This document shows positions 36,683 to 49,255 of a stretch of DNA of 64,000 nucleotides, piece by piece. The notes below the pieces were generated by a model. It was not told where the DNA came from, did no database searches, and saw only the letters and a list, made by a program, of their open reading frames with translations. The position numbers were made by a program, and so were the translations under genes. Source of the DNA: Patiria pectinifera (Eukaryota > Echinodermata > Asteroidea > Valvatida > Asterinidae); assembly GCA_029964075.1 (NCBI GenBank), contig CM057136.1, positions 14,868,381 through 14,932,380 on the forward strand, given 5' to 3'. The first letter of the stretch is position 1; the number at the start of each line of letters is the position of its first letter.

Positions 36683-39600
36683 TTAAAATCGCCGTTTTAA
36701 AACAAGGTTGAAAGGGGCCACAGCCTTGGCGACCTTAACGTTCGGATCCTGCACTAGCAGATCGTTGTCCTCCTCCCCAGGGGCTCGGCAGAGGGAGTAG
36801 CGGTGGGTAAGCCAGCTGAGAATGAGGTAGATCATCTGGCGAGCCTCGGTCTGGGCCGGGCATGCGCGCGCCCCGTATCCGAACGGGTACATGTGCTCGT
36901 CCGATTTGAACTTTCCGTCCTCGTCGATGAAGCGTTCTGTGATGTGATAAAAGAAAATTACCTGGTTTTTCTTTTAACCAAACACGAATCAGAAATGGCA
37001 CTTTGGGGTGTTGTAATCAACGTTGAGAAGAGACGAAAGGACGTGATGAATTGTGAGTTTTTGAAATGGAAGTTTTATATTAGGGATAAAAGCCCAAATT
37101 GTGAAGTCTACCTGGTTTGAAGACGAACGGCTCAGGCCAATACTCTTCGTTGAAGTGAAGGCCATAGAAGTTGCAGAGGACTCCCGTGTTGGCTGGAACC
37201 TTGAAACCACCTTTAAGTTAAAAACAAAATGTTTTTGAGTACAATTGTATGAATACTTGTATTCAAAGCTCACAAATCAAATCAACCTTTTAAGACAGGG
37301 TCCACGGTGCTTGTGTTCTTAGGCAAGACACTTTACTACGTTACCCCATCGACCCAGGCGTATATTTGGTATCTGTAAGGGTATATATTATACACACTAT
37401 AGTTGCACTGATCTCGAACTGTTGCATAAAACTGATCTAATGGCCTGGTGATCAGGATAATGTTATGAAGCGTTTTGATACATCAGTATAAAGTACTTTA
37501 AAGTAAAATTATCGACATCATTAAATGTATGGCTGTCCAGAAAAGAATCTCACGGAAGGTGATATCCTGGGTGGTCTTGTGCGGCACGCTGATCGGAGCG
37601 ATGCAGGCGTAGCGTAGAATCTCCTCAATGGTCGCCTTGACGTAGACCAACTCCTCCCGGTCGTCCAGCCCAGGCACCCGGTCCTCACCGACCGCCTTGG
37701 TGATCTCAGCCGAGAATTTCTCCTGCTGGTCTGAATTGCTGACGAGGAGGGCTGTGGCGGTCAGGGAGGACACCAAGAAACCGGCAGTAGCTGTTGGATA
37801 AAAGATATGGAAGGCCTCGGTGAGTATTTAGGATTAATATATACTCTTGGTACTCTGATCCCAAACTAGGCCTCTGACTGACTGACTGGGAATATCCTTA
37901 GCTTACTAAAATAAAACATAAAGCACCTAAACTTACTGACCAGCAGTCCAAATACTTGCGGGTCGAACTCGGACGGGGCAAACCCAGTCTTGTAGTTTTA
38001 GACCGTTTTCTAGAAGCGCACATTAACGGGTCTTTCGGAAGTGGGTGTGGCACATTACTTATACAATCTATACATTAGACCCTGGTCCCTACCCTGAAAC
38101 ACCAGTAACTGTTGGGTTGGACAAGTAACTACAGTTAAGTATCCAGCTCGTGGACACGAGTGCATTTTGTCCTGAAGCCGGAGTCGTTTTAGTCTATGGA
38201 GCATGCCTTTGCACAGCAAGGGTCTATGATTATGTAAGAAGATTCGGCAATTAATTATGCAAAACCAGACTGCGTCTTGACCTCGAGATTCTGACCAATC
38301 AGCGAGTGCTTCTTTATACATCCGGTCTTCGGTAACCCGTGTTCAACAAAAAACATGGCATCCAAGTTGGCCAACCAACAGCTTAGTCCACATTTCTGAT
38401 CGAAATGACGTCACAGTTTCTAAAGTCGATTCCAATTGGCTGGCGCGCAGGGTCGCATACATATTAGGATAATATCTAAATACGTTAGCCCGTGGCTAGG
38501 CTCTGCACACGTGAATATAATATGATCCTCAGACTTGAGTCATGACCCATACCCGAAAAAACGCCATCAATTATGAATTCAAAACGGTAACCATTGGACC
38601 AAAACGTCCCACGTTTCAGTGGCTGTGGGTTTAAGATTTCATTGTAGGCTGAAATGTTGTTGTTTTGTTCTTGTGGAACTTAAAGGAATGGTACTTACTC
38701 CCACCGAGGTAGTTGGATACGACCTGATACACGTGGGTGTCGGTCAAGAACTTGTACTTGTCCGGTTCCGTCTCACGGGCGTGGTTTCGACACTTGATGA
38801 TTCCGTCCATCAAGTCGCGGGTCCTGGCTGCAAACAAGAAAAGAAGAAACAAGGAGGGGAAAATGACGAATGGGGATCTCAACTCCTGATGTAGATATCC
38901 CAATGGCGTATCCAGAGGGGGCTGGCGCGGGCGGGGGGGGGGACACCTTGCCTTCCTGGCGGATCGTTTTGAGAAAAAAAACCAATTCAGTAAGTAGGAC
39001 TATTTGAATAAAAGGTAAGAAATTTCTGACATCAACCAAAATAAGAAGAAAACCAGCTCCTACACAATAACAATGCGCCGTGAAAATCAGCATATATTTT
39101 CCAGAAATGAATAATAATTGTCCGTTTTTGATTTTACGGAGGCCAAGTGTCCGGAGAAAAAAAAAATATGTCAACCATTCGACGCCGATGTGCGGTTGCC
39201 CCCCCCCCCCCTCAAAAGCAGGATACACTACTCAGACATCCTGAATGGAATGGTAATATAAGGTTAACCCAGTTAACCCAGAGCCCCCACACACATGGAC
39301 AATGGGCACGACGACCAATACAATACATTTTCTTTTACAGTCCATATCAACTATACAGTTGCAGCAACATCACATGAGTAATTAGAAGTGGTATGGTTGA
39401 TAACTACCCCTCGTTTGTCTGAATGTCTACAAAATTAAAACAATTTTCTTCAATGAAAAAAATAACTATAATTCCGACGGAAATATTCTAAATTTACGTG
39501 TAACATGGGATTTATGGTATGGAAACAGCCGCCAAATTTTGCCTGCAGAGAAAATGCTTTAGGAAAAACAAATCTCCAAGCATCTCTTTAACAAAATGTC

Positions 39601-42600
39601 CAGCAAATATCGCTCAAGACTGTCCGCAGGTTTAGAGTCATTTCTTATTCATAAATTCCCAATTGTACTCTCCCATTAAAAACTGTTAATACTAACGTTT
39701 AACGCCGCCCACGTGTGAGTGCCGGGCATTGGGCTTAGAGTTTAATATGTGCCTGGATTTGGGTGGTTCGTAGTTTTTGTTTGTGTGTTGTAGTAGTTTG
39801 TAAACCAAAACACAAATTTCAATGAATCTCCGGAAAAGGAAAGTAGGTGTCGGAAATAATTATGACCACCAGAAAGGCGTCAGATCAGATACACGCCTGT
39901 TTCAACGACAGTTTTGAGTAATTCATTTCCTGATTATAGTAAAGAAACAACAATAATTGCAAACTTCCCCTTTGAAATTACAAGGCATCAAAGTTATACA
40001 GCTACATCATGCTCGTTATGTTCCTGTTTCACTTTTATTGAGGGAGATTTCCCCCATGGTTTCCCCTGAATTAACTGTGGAGCTATAATGCGTGGGCTCT
40101 GTCGCTTGGCTATAACTCAAGTTTTATTCTGAAAAACACACGGAATTAACAAAGTAAATGCATTTATATAGCCCTATTGTGCGTGGGGCCCTTGCAGGGA
40201 CGCTTTCACTTAATATAGCACTTGCACTATTGCACTGAATGCAAAACTAGATCCTAACAACAGGCCTGCTAAATTTATTTTTATGTACATTCATGTAATT
40301 TTATTCTCTCTTTTTTCTTGATAAAAGAATAATCTCAGGGAACTATAATTTGGAAATTATTGATCACTGGCTTACATGCAGAAGTTCATTTACAAGACAG
40401 TGTGCATACGGACACCAACCAACCTGTGTCTAGACTCTCCTCGTGTCGTTTCATCTCCGACCGGAGCAATCCGTTCAGCTCGTTGACTGTGGTCTTGGCC
40501 TCCGAGAGGGCACTGCTGGGGAAAAACCGCAGGATTGGGATGACGTCTACGGGCAGACGCGGCCCCACGATGTACTTGTACAGACCACCCCCAAACAGCC
40601 TAGCCACACGGTCATGGATAGAGGGATCAGCACTGGGGAATGAATATTCATGAGATATTAATGGCATCTATTATGAATATGCAAGAGCAAGAAGTTAATT
40701 ATAATCGTTTGCTAATGCACAATGTTGTACTCGAACTCGTACTCGAGTACATTTGTTTTGGTACTCGTATACGTATGGGAAAAAAAGCCTTGTACTCGTA
40801 CTCATGACAAAGTACTGCAGTACTCACGGTACTCATGGCAAAGAACTCTATACTCGTACACTCATGGAAATTGTACTCGACTACTCACAGGCCAAAATAT
40901 TCATTTTACTGGTTCACTACCTTAACTCCCTTTGCTTTGCTTGCAAGGCACCCTCCCGAATGCACACAAGGTATATACTATTACAATGCGAATGCGCATT
41001 TCTTACTTTGACTTTAGTAATACTTACTAGGAAGCCATCCCCAAAAAATAGTCCCACATGTAAAAAAAATATCAACTTGTTGTTTCATTCAAATTATTAA
41101 GTTACATGTGACAGGACGATCAGATTGCATTCTACTAATTATTTGCTCTTTACGGGAAGTCGTTGTTTCACTTTGTTTGCGGAAATCTGTGGAATTCAGT
41201 CGTGATCGTCAAGATGTATACTGTATACTCATAGGGATGACATGGAACATTGGTAGGCTTATAGTGCGTTTGCCAACTGCAAACATGGTCATTACCCCTA
41301 TAGGCATATAGTGCGTGACAGAGCGAAGGAAATAGCTTCCCTTCCGGTCAATAAATCATTAAAACCGATGCAACCTTGCCAACAACGCAGTGAGGTTTTA
41401 GTTTAATGATATCGGCATGCATCAATGACCCTGAACAAAATCGTAAAGGTTAAATTTGTTGGCTCATATTTACGACAACGTAAACCGTGCTTCTCTATTG
41501 TGACTGAAACGAACACAACCACAGATTCGATTGCAAACATTCAACATGCAGCAACTTGTTAACGATGGAACGCCATGAAGGGCATACTAAGTTCCTGTTT
41601 TTTCCACGATTTCCAAAAGTATGCGTTCCATAAGTACATGACCTTGCTTTTGTGATTTCCACAAGTAATCGTGTGCATTTAGCCTTGAGCCATTGTTGTA
41701 CTAGTGACCTTTTCATGAATAGCCTTGGAGGTTTTATTCAAACCAAACGAATACTCGACCCTGTTGACGAGCATGTAGTAAACAGAACAAGGCATACAAT
41801 TCCGACTTCCTCGTGTAAATATAATATAAAATCCACTCAACCACAACCTGTGGACATAAAGGTGTGCGGATCGAGATGACTTCGAACTTTTCCACGGTAT
41901 ATTACAACATAAACTATACATGTTTAATATGTAAAGTCTTTTCTGTAAAGTACTTTTTTCCAAAACACATCTACTTTTAAACTTCGGTTTGGATTATATC
42001 CGACTCGGTCATAAAACTTTCTGAAAACCTAAACTGAAAACTTGTATTTTAAAATTAACCCGGTCAGTTGTCGACTCGGTCAGTTTGTCAGTCATTCAAT
42101 CATGCCAGTCCGAGGACAGCAGGTTGGCCTTTACTTGTCCAGCAAGTATAGCTGGCACTTTGGGTCTAGCCATTCACTTACTCGAACCCGAAGCACAGGT
42201 GACTCAGGATACCAGCCACCGCTGGTATCATGATGTCCTTGACATTGACAGGCTGGTTCTCCCTCTGGTCCAGGTCATCACCCAGCTTCTTCAAGACGAT
42301 ATGAGCTATCTCCTCCAGCTTCTTATTGGCCGTAAACTCTCTGGGATGTACAGGGGGAAATGCGTGTAAAGCAGAGGCAAAACTAAGAGGAAACATGGAG
42401 CTCTTGGTTCCCCTTCCCCGATGCCTGTGGGCATGTTCCCCCTTGTTGGGGAAAGCCAAACGATCTTTCTTTATATAGCTTCTGTAGTATTCCCCTCCAG
42501 AAAATAAGTCCCCAAATTTCCCCCAAGTTGGACCCCAGTTGCGACATTGCAAGAACTTAAAATATCCTTACCTTGCTGGCATCAAACCCTCTAATTCACT

Positions 42601-45600
42601 CAAATATTCACTAAAAGTGGCTAGCCTGCTCTTCTTTCTCACGATCGCCTATATTTTTGCAAAACTCCTATATATCCCTCCAATATCCGCCACTATATTA
42701 TGCAAATACCAGGCAGTGATTTTAACTTAAAGGGCCACCTTCTTGAGGCAGGTTTTGAAGGATTTTGATGGGTAATTCTGGATGTTGTTTTTCTAATGAA
42801 CATACATGTCCTAAGGCAAAGAAGCCAGTTATACATACCGGAGGTTTTTGATGCCCAATTCTCGCAGCAGGAGCCAGTCATGACTGTACTCCCCCAGGGA
42901 AATATCTTTCCCGTTCTCATTCAGCAAATTGCCTTAAAAAAATTAATAATACTACTATATTTGAGAAGGAAAACAAAGGAAAAATAACTCCATCGTGACT
43001 TTTTGTTCAATTTACCACACAGTTTCATTACCACTTTTGCCATTTTGGGAGTTTATAAGTATATAATACTTACAAGTTTGATATTACATAAGGTATCCTG
43101 ATATGTGCGCAAAAATTGTAAAAGGGGTGCGTTTAGTTAGAGTGACCTTGGAACGAAGACGGAAAATATTACCCTACACGACAGTAATTAAGAACCGTAC
43201 ACGTAATTTTAGACTTGTATCAACTCCAAACAATTAGACTAGACCATCACCATGCAGCTATGCTATATCTACCACCACTACGACCACTAGTCACCATCGT
43301 TATCCAAAGTCGACATCGTTATCCAAAGTCGACATCGATATCCAAAAACGACGGACACATTTTGTTGTTGTGAAAGCCCAAGACGAAATTGCATTGGGAG
43401 ACCTAGAAAAGTTCCATCTGGTTGCTTTTGAGTTGTTGTACTTTCACATGGTAAATTTCGTGGAACGCCGGTAGCTTAAGATAATTCATTTTCTACAGCT
43501 CAACATTTGCATACGAACGAACTTTCATGCTCGGTTACATACATAAATGTCATGTATTAAATTTGGGTTGGTGACATTTTCCCTGCTAGTTTCTTTGTGT
43601 GCTGATGGCAACTGAGTGCTAGTGATGTAAGCCTTAAACCAACAAAGAATTGAATTCTATTCAGTGAAAATAACCAGTGGGCCTATTTTTGGATTTTTTT
43701 CAATGACTACGCAATGGAGTTAGCACGGCCGAACATCGGTTAGAAACTAGGTGCGCTAGCTATTATTATTCTCACAATGTGGGGTACATAACAACAATAC
43801 CGGGTTATAGTAATGAATGTATTTTCAAATATCTTCACGTTAAATTTCCCTCTTGTTTTGTTATTTAAACCGTGTTGAAACAAAAGATAACCTATTCCGC
43901 AGAAAACAAAAACAAGTAGGGCCTACGTGGGCGTCACTTCATCCGCAAGCCCGTTTTGTTTCGCAAACTCATCTTTTCCTGAACTTCAAAGTAAACGACC
44001 GCCAAACCTGGTACCTTTTATGGTCACGTGTAATCTGTGCCAGGAACCTGGCATTTTTAATTTTTTTTTTGGTTGCAATATTTCCTAATTGAAATATTGC
44101 AAAATACTTCAAAATTGCAAAATATTCCTATTTTGTAATAATGCTCGGGACTTACCATTTGCAATAACATTTTTTTTTGGCAGTATTTCCTTATTGGGAT
44201 AATGCACAATCATATTTTTTTCTCGCTTCTTGGAGGGGTTATAAAAAACTCATTGAACCAAACAAACTACTGACCACTATTATTATGCAGTATATTGAAA
44301 GTCTGCACGGGTCAAGGACTTGATAGGCAGGAAAGTGGGCTCATTACTAGAGGAAATTCTGATAAGGAAGACAAAATGCAGTACACAGATTCTCAGGGTT
44401 TTGATAACTTGTTCCTCAGTGACTGGTCATTTTACAGTAGTACAGAGTTCCTTACTTTCACATGAATATAAAGTTCGGTGTTTAATTGTTTATCCCTCAA
44501 AATCTTATGAGTGATTCAACTAAAGTTTAGATAGATAGATAGTTTGGTTTATTGTTAAGTGTAAATTGTAAAGTGAAAACAAATATTGAGATATTGGAAA
44601 GGACCAGAGATTGGTATAAAAAGGAACCAATGTCGAATTACAATTCAGAAGTGCCTGCAAATATTTCCAGATGACACCAGAGGGTCTGCTAATTTGGGTT
44701 TTAAAAATGGGACAATATTAAATGGAAAAACACTTGGTCAAACTCACTGGTGTAGTTCGTGGGCCTAGAACCCATCTCCTTAACGAAGTTCACGGCTGCA
44801 TCCTTAATGGCGGCCAAGGTGTTAAGCATGATAACCCAATGGCCAAGTTTCAGGGACATGACGTCACCCTGCTCCTTCCCTATCTGATTTAGGACGATCC
44901 AGGGCGCCGTTTCTCCGGTCATGACTGTGGTATAGAGTTGCAGAAAGGAATAACAATAAGTTGAATTGGAAATGACTCATCCACTTATAACTACCCGTGT
45001 GTGAAACATCATGGGAAGAGTTCTATACATGGACATCACAAAAATTTTCCCTGCAGTGACCAATCAGCCATCAGAAAGCGATAACACGTCCTAAAAAGTC
45101 GAATTTAACAGGGAAAATATTGAAACATTTACTGATACAACACTTAGAAAACACAGTCTCATGGGACTTTGTGCACAGGGTGTCAAGTGATGTCCAGGAC
45201 TGTTTCGGTTAACGACCAATTGATTTGTTTTTAAGATTGCATTTTCACAATTACATATGTATTTACGATGCGCAAGTTTTTTTTTAATTATATTGACGCT
45301 GTTATTGTCACGATGCTAATTCCTATTTTAAACAGAAAATCTTGTTTTTAAAAGAATGTTATATCCTGGTTCCACTGATAACGTGTAGAGTCTATCGTGG
45401 AAAGTATAGTTGAACTTGAAAGTACATGTAGTTTGAAACTGGAACTGTTTCTCCGTCGAAACTTAGGTTAAGTTCCAACTTTTTTGTAGTGACTCATGTT
45501 ATATACTATTGGTGAAAAATAGAGGATTAAAGGATACTACTTAAATTAAAGGATACTACATTCCAACCATATCTGTTTTATCATCAACTATGCACAAAAC

Positions 45601-46056
45601 AAAACAAAAACACCGAAAGTTGTGCTGCCTCGTGTTTAGATATTGTAAAATCCCTCAGAGTTTTATCAACTGAGCCACGCCCCACACGTACAGGTCACCA
45701 TTCTGTAAATTAAATTATACCAGCACAATTCCTTCAAAAAAATTCCTATAAAATTTCCTATGGAACAATCACCTTTAATGACTGCATAGACCAACTAGCT
45801 ACCAACTGCTATTTCCTGAATTGTATTTCATTGTGAAAAACAATAGGCCTGAGTACTTACTTTTCAGGTGGCCACCGATGCAGCTTGCACCGGGTGCTGG
45901 TGCGGGCGACTCGGTTCCCATCCCCCCACCGCCTCCAAGACACAATGCCAGGACCACGATCAAGACAACCACTGTCGCCGCAAGAGCGATAGTCGCGCCC
46001 GTCACCGTGAAGACACCGGTCACCGAACCACCTCCTACAGCTGCCGAGAGCACCAT
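36683..46056 (-). CDS. Cytochrome P450 'A', CYP2-clan (CYP1/CYP17-like), 9 exons, 517 aa, atypical active site
   Basis: Exons: 46056-45861, 44924-44748, 42932-42839, 42340-42182, 40632-40424, 38827-38699, 37790-37554, 37210-37112, 36936-36683; the joined frame is open for 517 codons. P450s are heme-thiolate monooxygenases, usually anchored in the ER by an N-terminal helix. Seen: a hydrophobic anchor at about residues 14-40 after MVLSAAVGGGS; helix-C WLLLR (WxxxR); helix-K EILR (ExxR); FKPERF; heme loop FGYGARACPA with the cysteine ligand but alanine where glycine is usual. The I helix reads GGTTAGFLVSS, lacking the acid-threonine pair used in oxygen activation. The proline hinge before the catalytic domain is degenerate (SPAPAPGASCIGGHL). 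The gene is the downstream member of a tandem pair with 49256-56157 and has the same intron phases. Substrate unknown; it could be a divergent monooxygenase or a P450 that does not activate O2. No break seen. Confidence 0.92.
37305..37390. repeat. SINE-type fragment (TTAGGCAAGACACTTTAC)
   Basis: Resembles the motif of 29765-29985, followed by CGACCCAGGCGTATA. In an intron of P450 A. Confidence 0.45.
38282..38460. repeat. Dispersed repeat with CCAAT and CRE motifs, copy 2
   Basis: Homologous to 9328-9508 along the whole length: GACCAATCAGCG, GGTAACCCGTGTT, GATCGAAATGACGTCACA, ATTGGCTGGCGCGC. In an intron of P450 A. Confidence 0.65.
39128..39200. repeat. Dispersed element core, copy 2
   Basis: Matches 28440-28510. 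A GGCGTATCCAGAGGGGGCTG end-like sequence and a G run lie 200 bases to the left (38905-38942). In an intron of P450 A. Confidence 0.6.
40727..40885. repeat. Degenerate TACTCG/TACTCA repeat
   Basis: GTACTCG or GTACTCA words recur more than ten times at irregular spacing over about 160 bases. Minisatellite-like, in an intron of P450 A just upstream of exon 40632-40424. Confidence 0.7.
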
Positions 46057-46450
46057 TTTGGATCAAGTCGGGATACTCCAAACAGTCTCTACACAGATAT
46101 TGGTGGTGACTATAAATACACAAACTCCACTCAAGGCCTACTCAACACTACAACTGTATAGTCTGCGGTGGTGAACTTTCGGTTGTGTAGCTAGTAGTGT
46201 AGGTCGGCTCGGACGAATGGATTTCTATGAATGCCCTCAATACAATGGTATTAACATCGTACAAGGCCATTCAACGCTCTTTCCTTTTAACTGCAAGGAC
46301 GTCAGTATCTAGTGTGCAAGTTTTACAACACTGTAAATGTATACATGTACGTGTACATGTACGCGTACATGTACATAACTTGAAATACTTCTGTCACCCA
46401 CGCATTCTTTTAAAGCAAGGACTTTCGATCGGGTCCACTTTATAAAGAAC
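46057..46450 (-). promoter_or_regulatory. Upstream region of P450 'A' with a TATA-like box at about 46440
   Basis: The minus strand has CTTTATAAAGT at about 46440. If used, the 5' UTR would be about 350 bases with no intron. An alternating GTACATGTACGTGTACATGT palindromic tract lies at about 46338-46378 inside that UTR. Promoter use is a guess. Confidence 0.3.
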
Positions 46451-46778
46451 ACTCCATGCAACCACGTCAGTATATTATTGGTGGTCGGGCATGATCCAGT
46501 TCGGTGAGGTATGGGACTTAATAAACGGGCGTGTTTTGCAAAGTAAGTAATTCGTGCCAGGCCGCTACATCCGCGACCCAATAACTGCGCAATATCTCAA
46601 TCTCTCATGTTGTGAGCTCTGGTGTTGCCACGGTAACCCAACCCACACATTCCCACTGATCTCATTCCAGACGAACCCCCGTTTTCAATTCCCCAAAGAT
46701 TCGGGCGCGGAACTAGGATTTTTGGAAAGGATGAGGAGTCAAATCTGAAGTGCTAACGCCCCCAGGGATTCATGTATG

Positions 46779-47171
46779 CAGGGTGAGTCAAAAAAAAGCG
46801 GAACCCAAACCCAATTAACTGTATTTCATATTTTAAAAAATATGTAGCACCAAATATAATAATGACCGAAAAGGCAATTTCATGAGCTACAATACTGTAA
46901 TTGCTCAACCCGTTCAACGTTTAAACTGAGATTTTATCGCTGGTGATGTTTAAAGACAATTGCGACGACGATTCTTGAAATCGGATTTTAGGGTCATTGT
47001 GTTTAAATGGTGATATTTTCAGAACGGATTGACCAATTTCAGTCATTTTCTCATCTATAAGTACCTCATGAAATTGGCTTTCCAGTCGTTATTATTTTTG
47101 GTGCTACATATTTTTTTAAATATGAAATATAATTTTGGGGGTTTGTGTTCCGCTTTTTTGGACTCACCCTG
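46779..47171. mobile_element. Mariner-type foldback MITE, CAGGGTGAGTC ends, TIRs over 100 bp
   Basis: The left arm (about 46779-46893) and right arm (about 47057-47171) are inverse copies: both read from outside CAGGGTGAGTC, A run, GCGGAAC, ATTTCATATTT, ATGTAGCACCAAA, CAATTTCATGAG. CAGGGTG ends next to TA are common in Tc1/mariner elements. No transposase. Confidence 0.75.
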
Positions 47172-49255
47172 TACTTTTATTTTTCAAAATAAGTGTAATT
47201 TTTTTGATCTGTCGATTCCACATTTTGTGTACTACTGAAAAAACTTCCAGTTTGCCCATAATCAAGGAAACGGGGAGGGGGGGGGGGAACACGTGTGAAC
47301 ATTTAAAATGTCCAACACTGTTCCTAACAACTGAGGGCGCTGTTGCTGTGATGCCTTAATTAAGGTTGCAAACAAATTGCCTCGGAGTGGCACAGACATC
47401 AGTGATAATTACGCCCACTTACAAAAATTATGAAAAATTCTCACAACTCTCCAAGGTATTTGAGACACGCATTTCATTAAAGCTTACTTCATCATCTTTC
47501 ATTGTCCATTCAATTTGTCATGGGTTAACCGAGGCTTTTGGGAGAAAATTCCATCCAAAGATGATCACCCCTAAAAGTAGTCCTGAAGCCCATCGTTTTT
47601 TTTGAAAAAGGATGCCATGCTCCATTGTGAAATAGTCTGAGCCGTTATAAACCCCAATTTCATCCGAATTTCACAGAAATATGAGCTCACCATCCTGTTC
47701 ATGGCTTCATGTATTCCTTTTTACAAGTTCATGACTCACAAAATGCTGCAATACCAGAGAATTTGAGGGCACGCAAATCGTGATTTGGCCGGGGAAGACC
47801 ATTTCTGGCCTGCACCCATAAGGCACATTACGAACCCACCTATGTACCCAATGAAGTGTGTCATGTTTGCTCATATAACTGACGGCCATGAACTGATGTG
47901 GACTTCTAAAGTACGTGTATAATTAACCCCGAAAACCCCAAAATGTCCGGCAACTTTTGATGTTGAAACAACTCACAACATTGCATGAAGCTTACTGCCT
48001 ACGATTAGGCCTACATGACGGTTTTGCTATAGGCTCATAATATGTAAATTCGCTGCGTCTTAAAATCCGACAAAGACCTTTAACTTGAACCCCAAAACAG
48101 CGATACGGAGATTGAAAATGATATTTTTGGACACAAGGGGGCAAGGCTATTTTCAAAACTTCATGCGTGTGTTAGAGAAAGGCATAGACTTAATATCGCT
48201 CTTTATTGGGTTTTCCCGTTTTATTGGATTTTATATATGAAATAAAAATTTTCAACAAAAGCCAAATTCTTATATAATCCGGTATTATTTTGTGATTAAG
48301 GCATTGAAAGACAGTTACTGAAAGTGAGCCAAAGTCTGTCGTACGAATTCAACTGCATGTCTATGACACAATTAAGTTAATTGACGCATGGACGATTTTA
48401 TGAAATGATCGTTGGAATGTTATGGATTTGGGGGGAAAAAACAATCATCTATCTGATTATTTGTTCATAACATGCAGCCTATTTACATCATTGTTTAGTT
48501 TCGATTACAAAGTTCATCACTATAAGTTACATTGATCGCGTACAATTCATTAACATATTCCCTTATCGGCTGTCTTAGCAACCATGATAATAAAAATGTA
48601 CCATGAAATCAAATAAACATACTTGTACATCCTTAACTCTCCCATCAATACAAATATACCAAACACTTATTAACTTCTAATAAATAACCACATATAAATA
48701 CTTGAAGTGAATGGTTAATTCGCACTGACTTTAGGTTCCTAAACATTTTAACACAATAATCAAAAGTCTATAATAATTCTTTGTGCTATCTTCATAAATT
48801 CCTTTAAAAATCACGCCATTTCGTACTGATAATACCCACTTCAGTATGGAACAACTAACATAAATTAAAATGAGCACTTAAATAGTACATAAATATGTCG
48901 CTAACAAAACACTCCTTGTGTAGAGCGCCTTCACCGACAGGTCTTTGCTGCTCCGTATACTTTCGTTGTCACTGAATCAAAATAACTCAACTGTCCCAAC
49001 CACTGAGGGCGCTCTTACAAGGGTTTTCTGATTAAGTCTAACTAATACCTTGCATGCCAACTTTATAGTGGACTTAATGTACAAAGACATCCGTTGATTG
49101 AAATCATGCGATCAAGATACAAAAGCAGTATTCTCATTTACAAATTTACACAAAAAAATTGGGTTGAGAACAAAATGGCCGCTTCTAATATCAAAAATCT
49201 AATATCAAAACGTGTCTTTAATGTGACGTGAGTGATGTCACGATGACATCATCAC
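47172..49255. other. Intergenic between the P450 genes; includes the probable 3' UTR of P450 'B'
   Basis: No coding exon seen. The only clear element is the MITE at 48913-49022; a fragment CAACTGAGGGCGCTGTTGCTGTG lies at about 47329. Confidence 0.45.
48913..49022. mobile_element. MITE family 2, copy 2 (short)
   Basis: CCTTGTGTAGAGCGCCTTCA faces TGAGGGCGCTCTTACAAGG. Same TIR core as 33393-33600, and GACAGGTCTTTG is shared with that copy. It lies just downstream of the P450 B stop codon. Confidence 0.65.
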
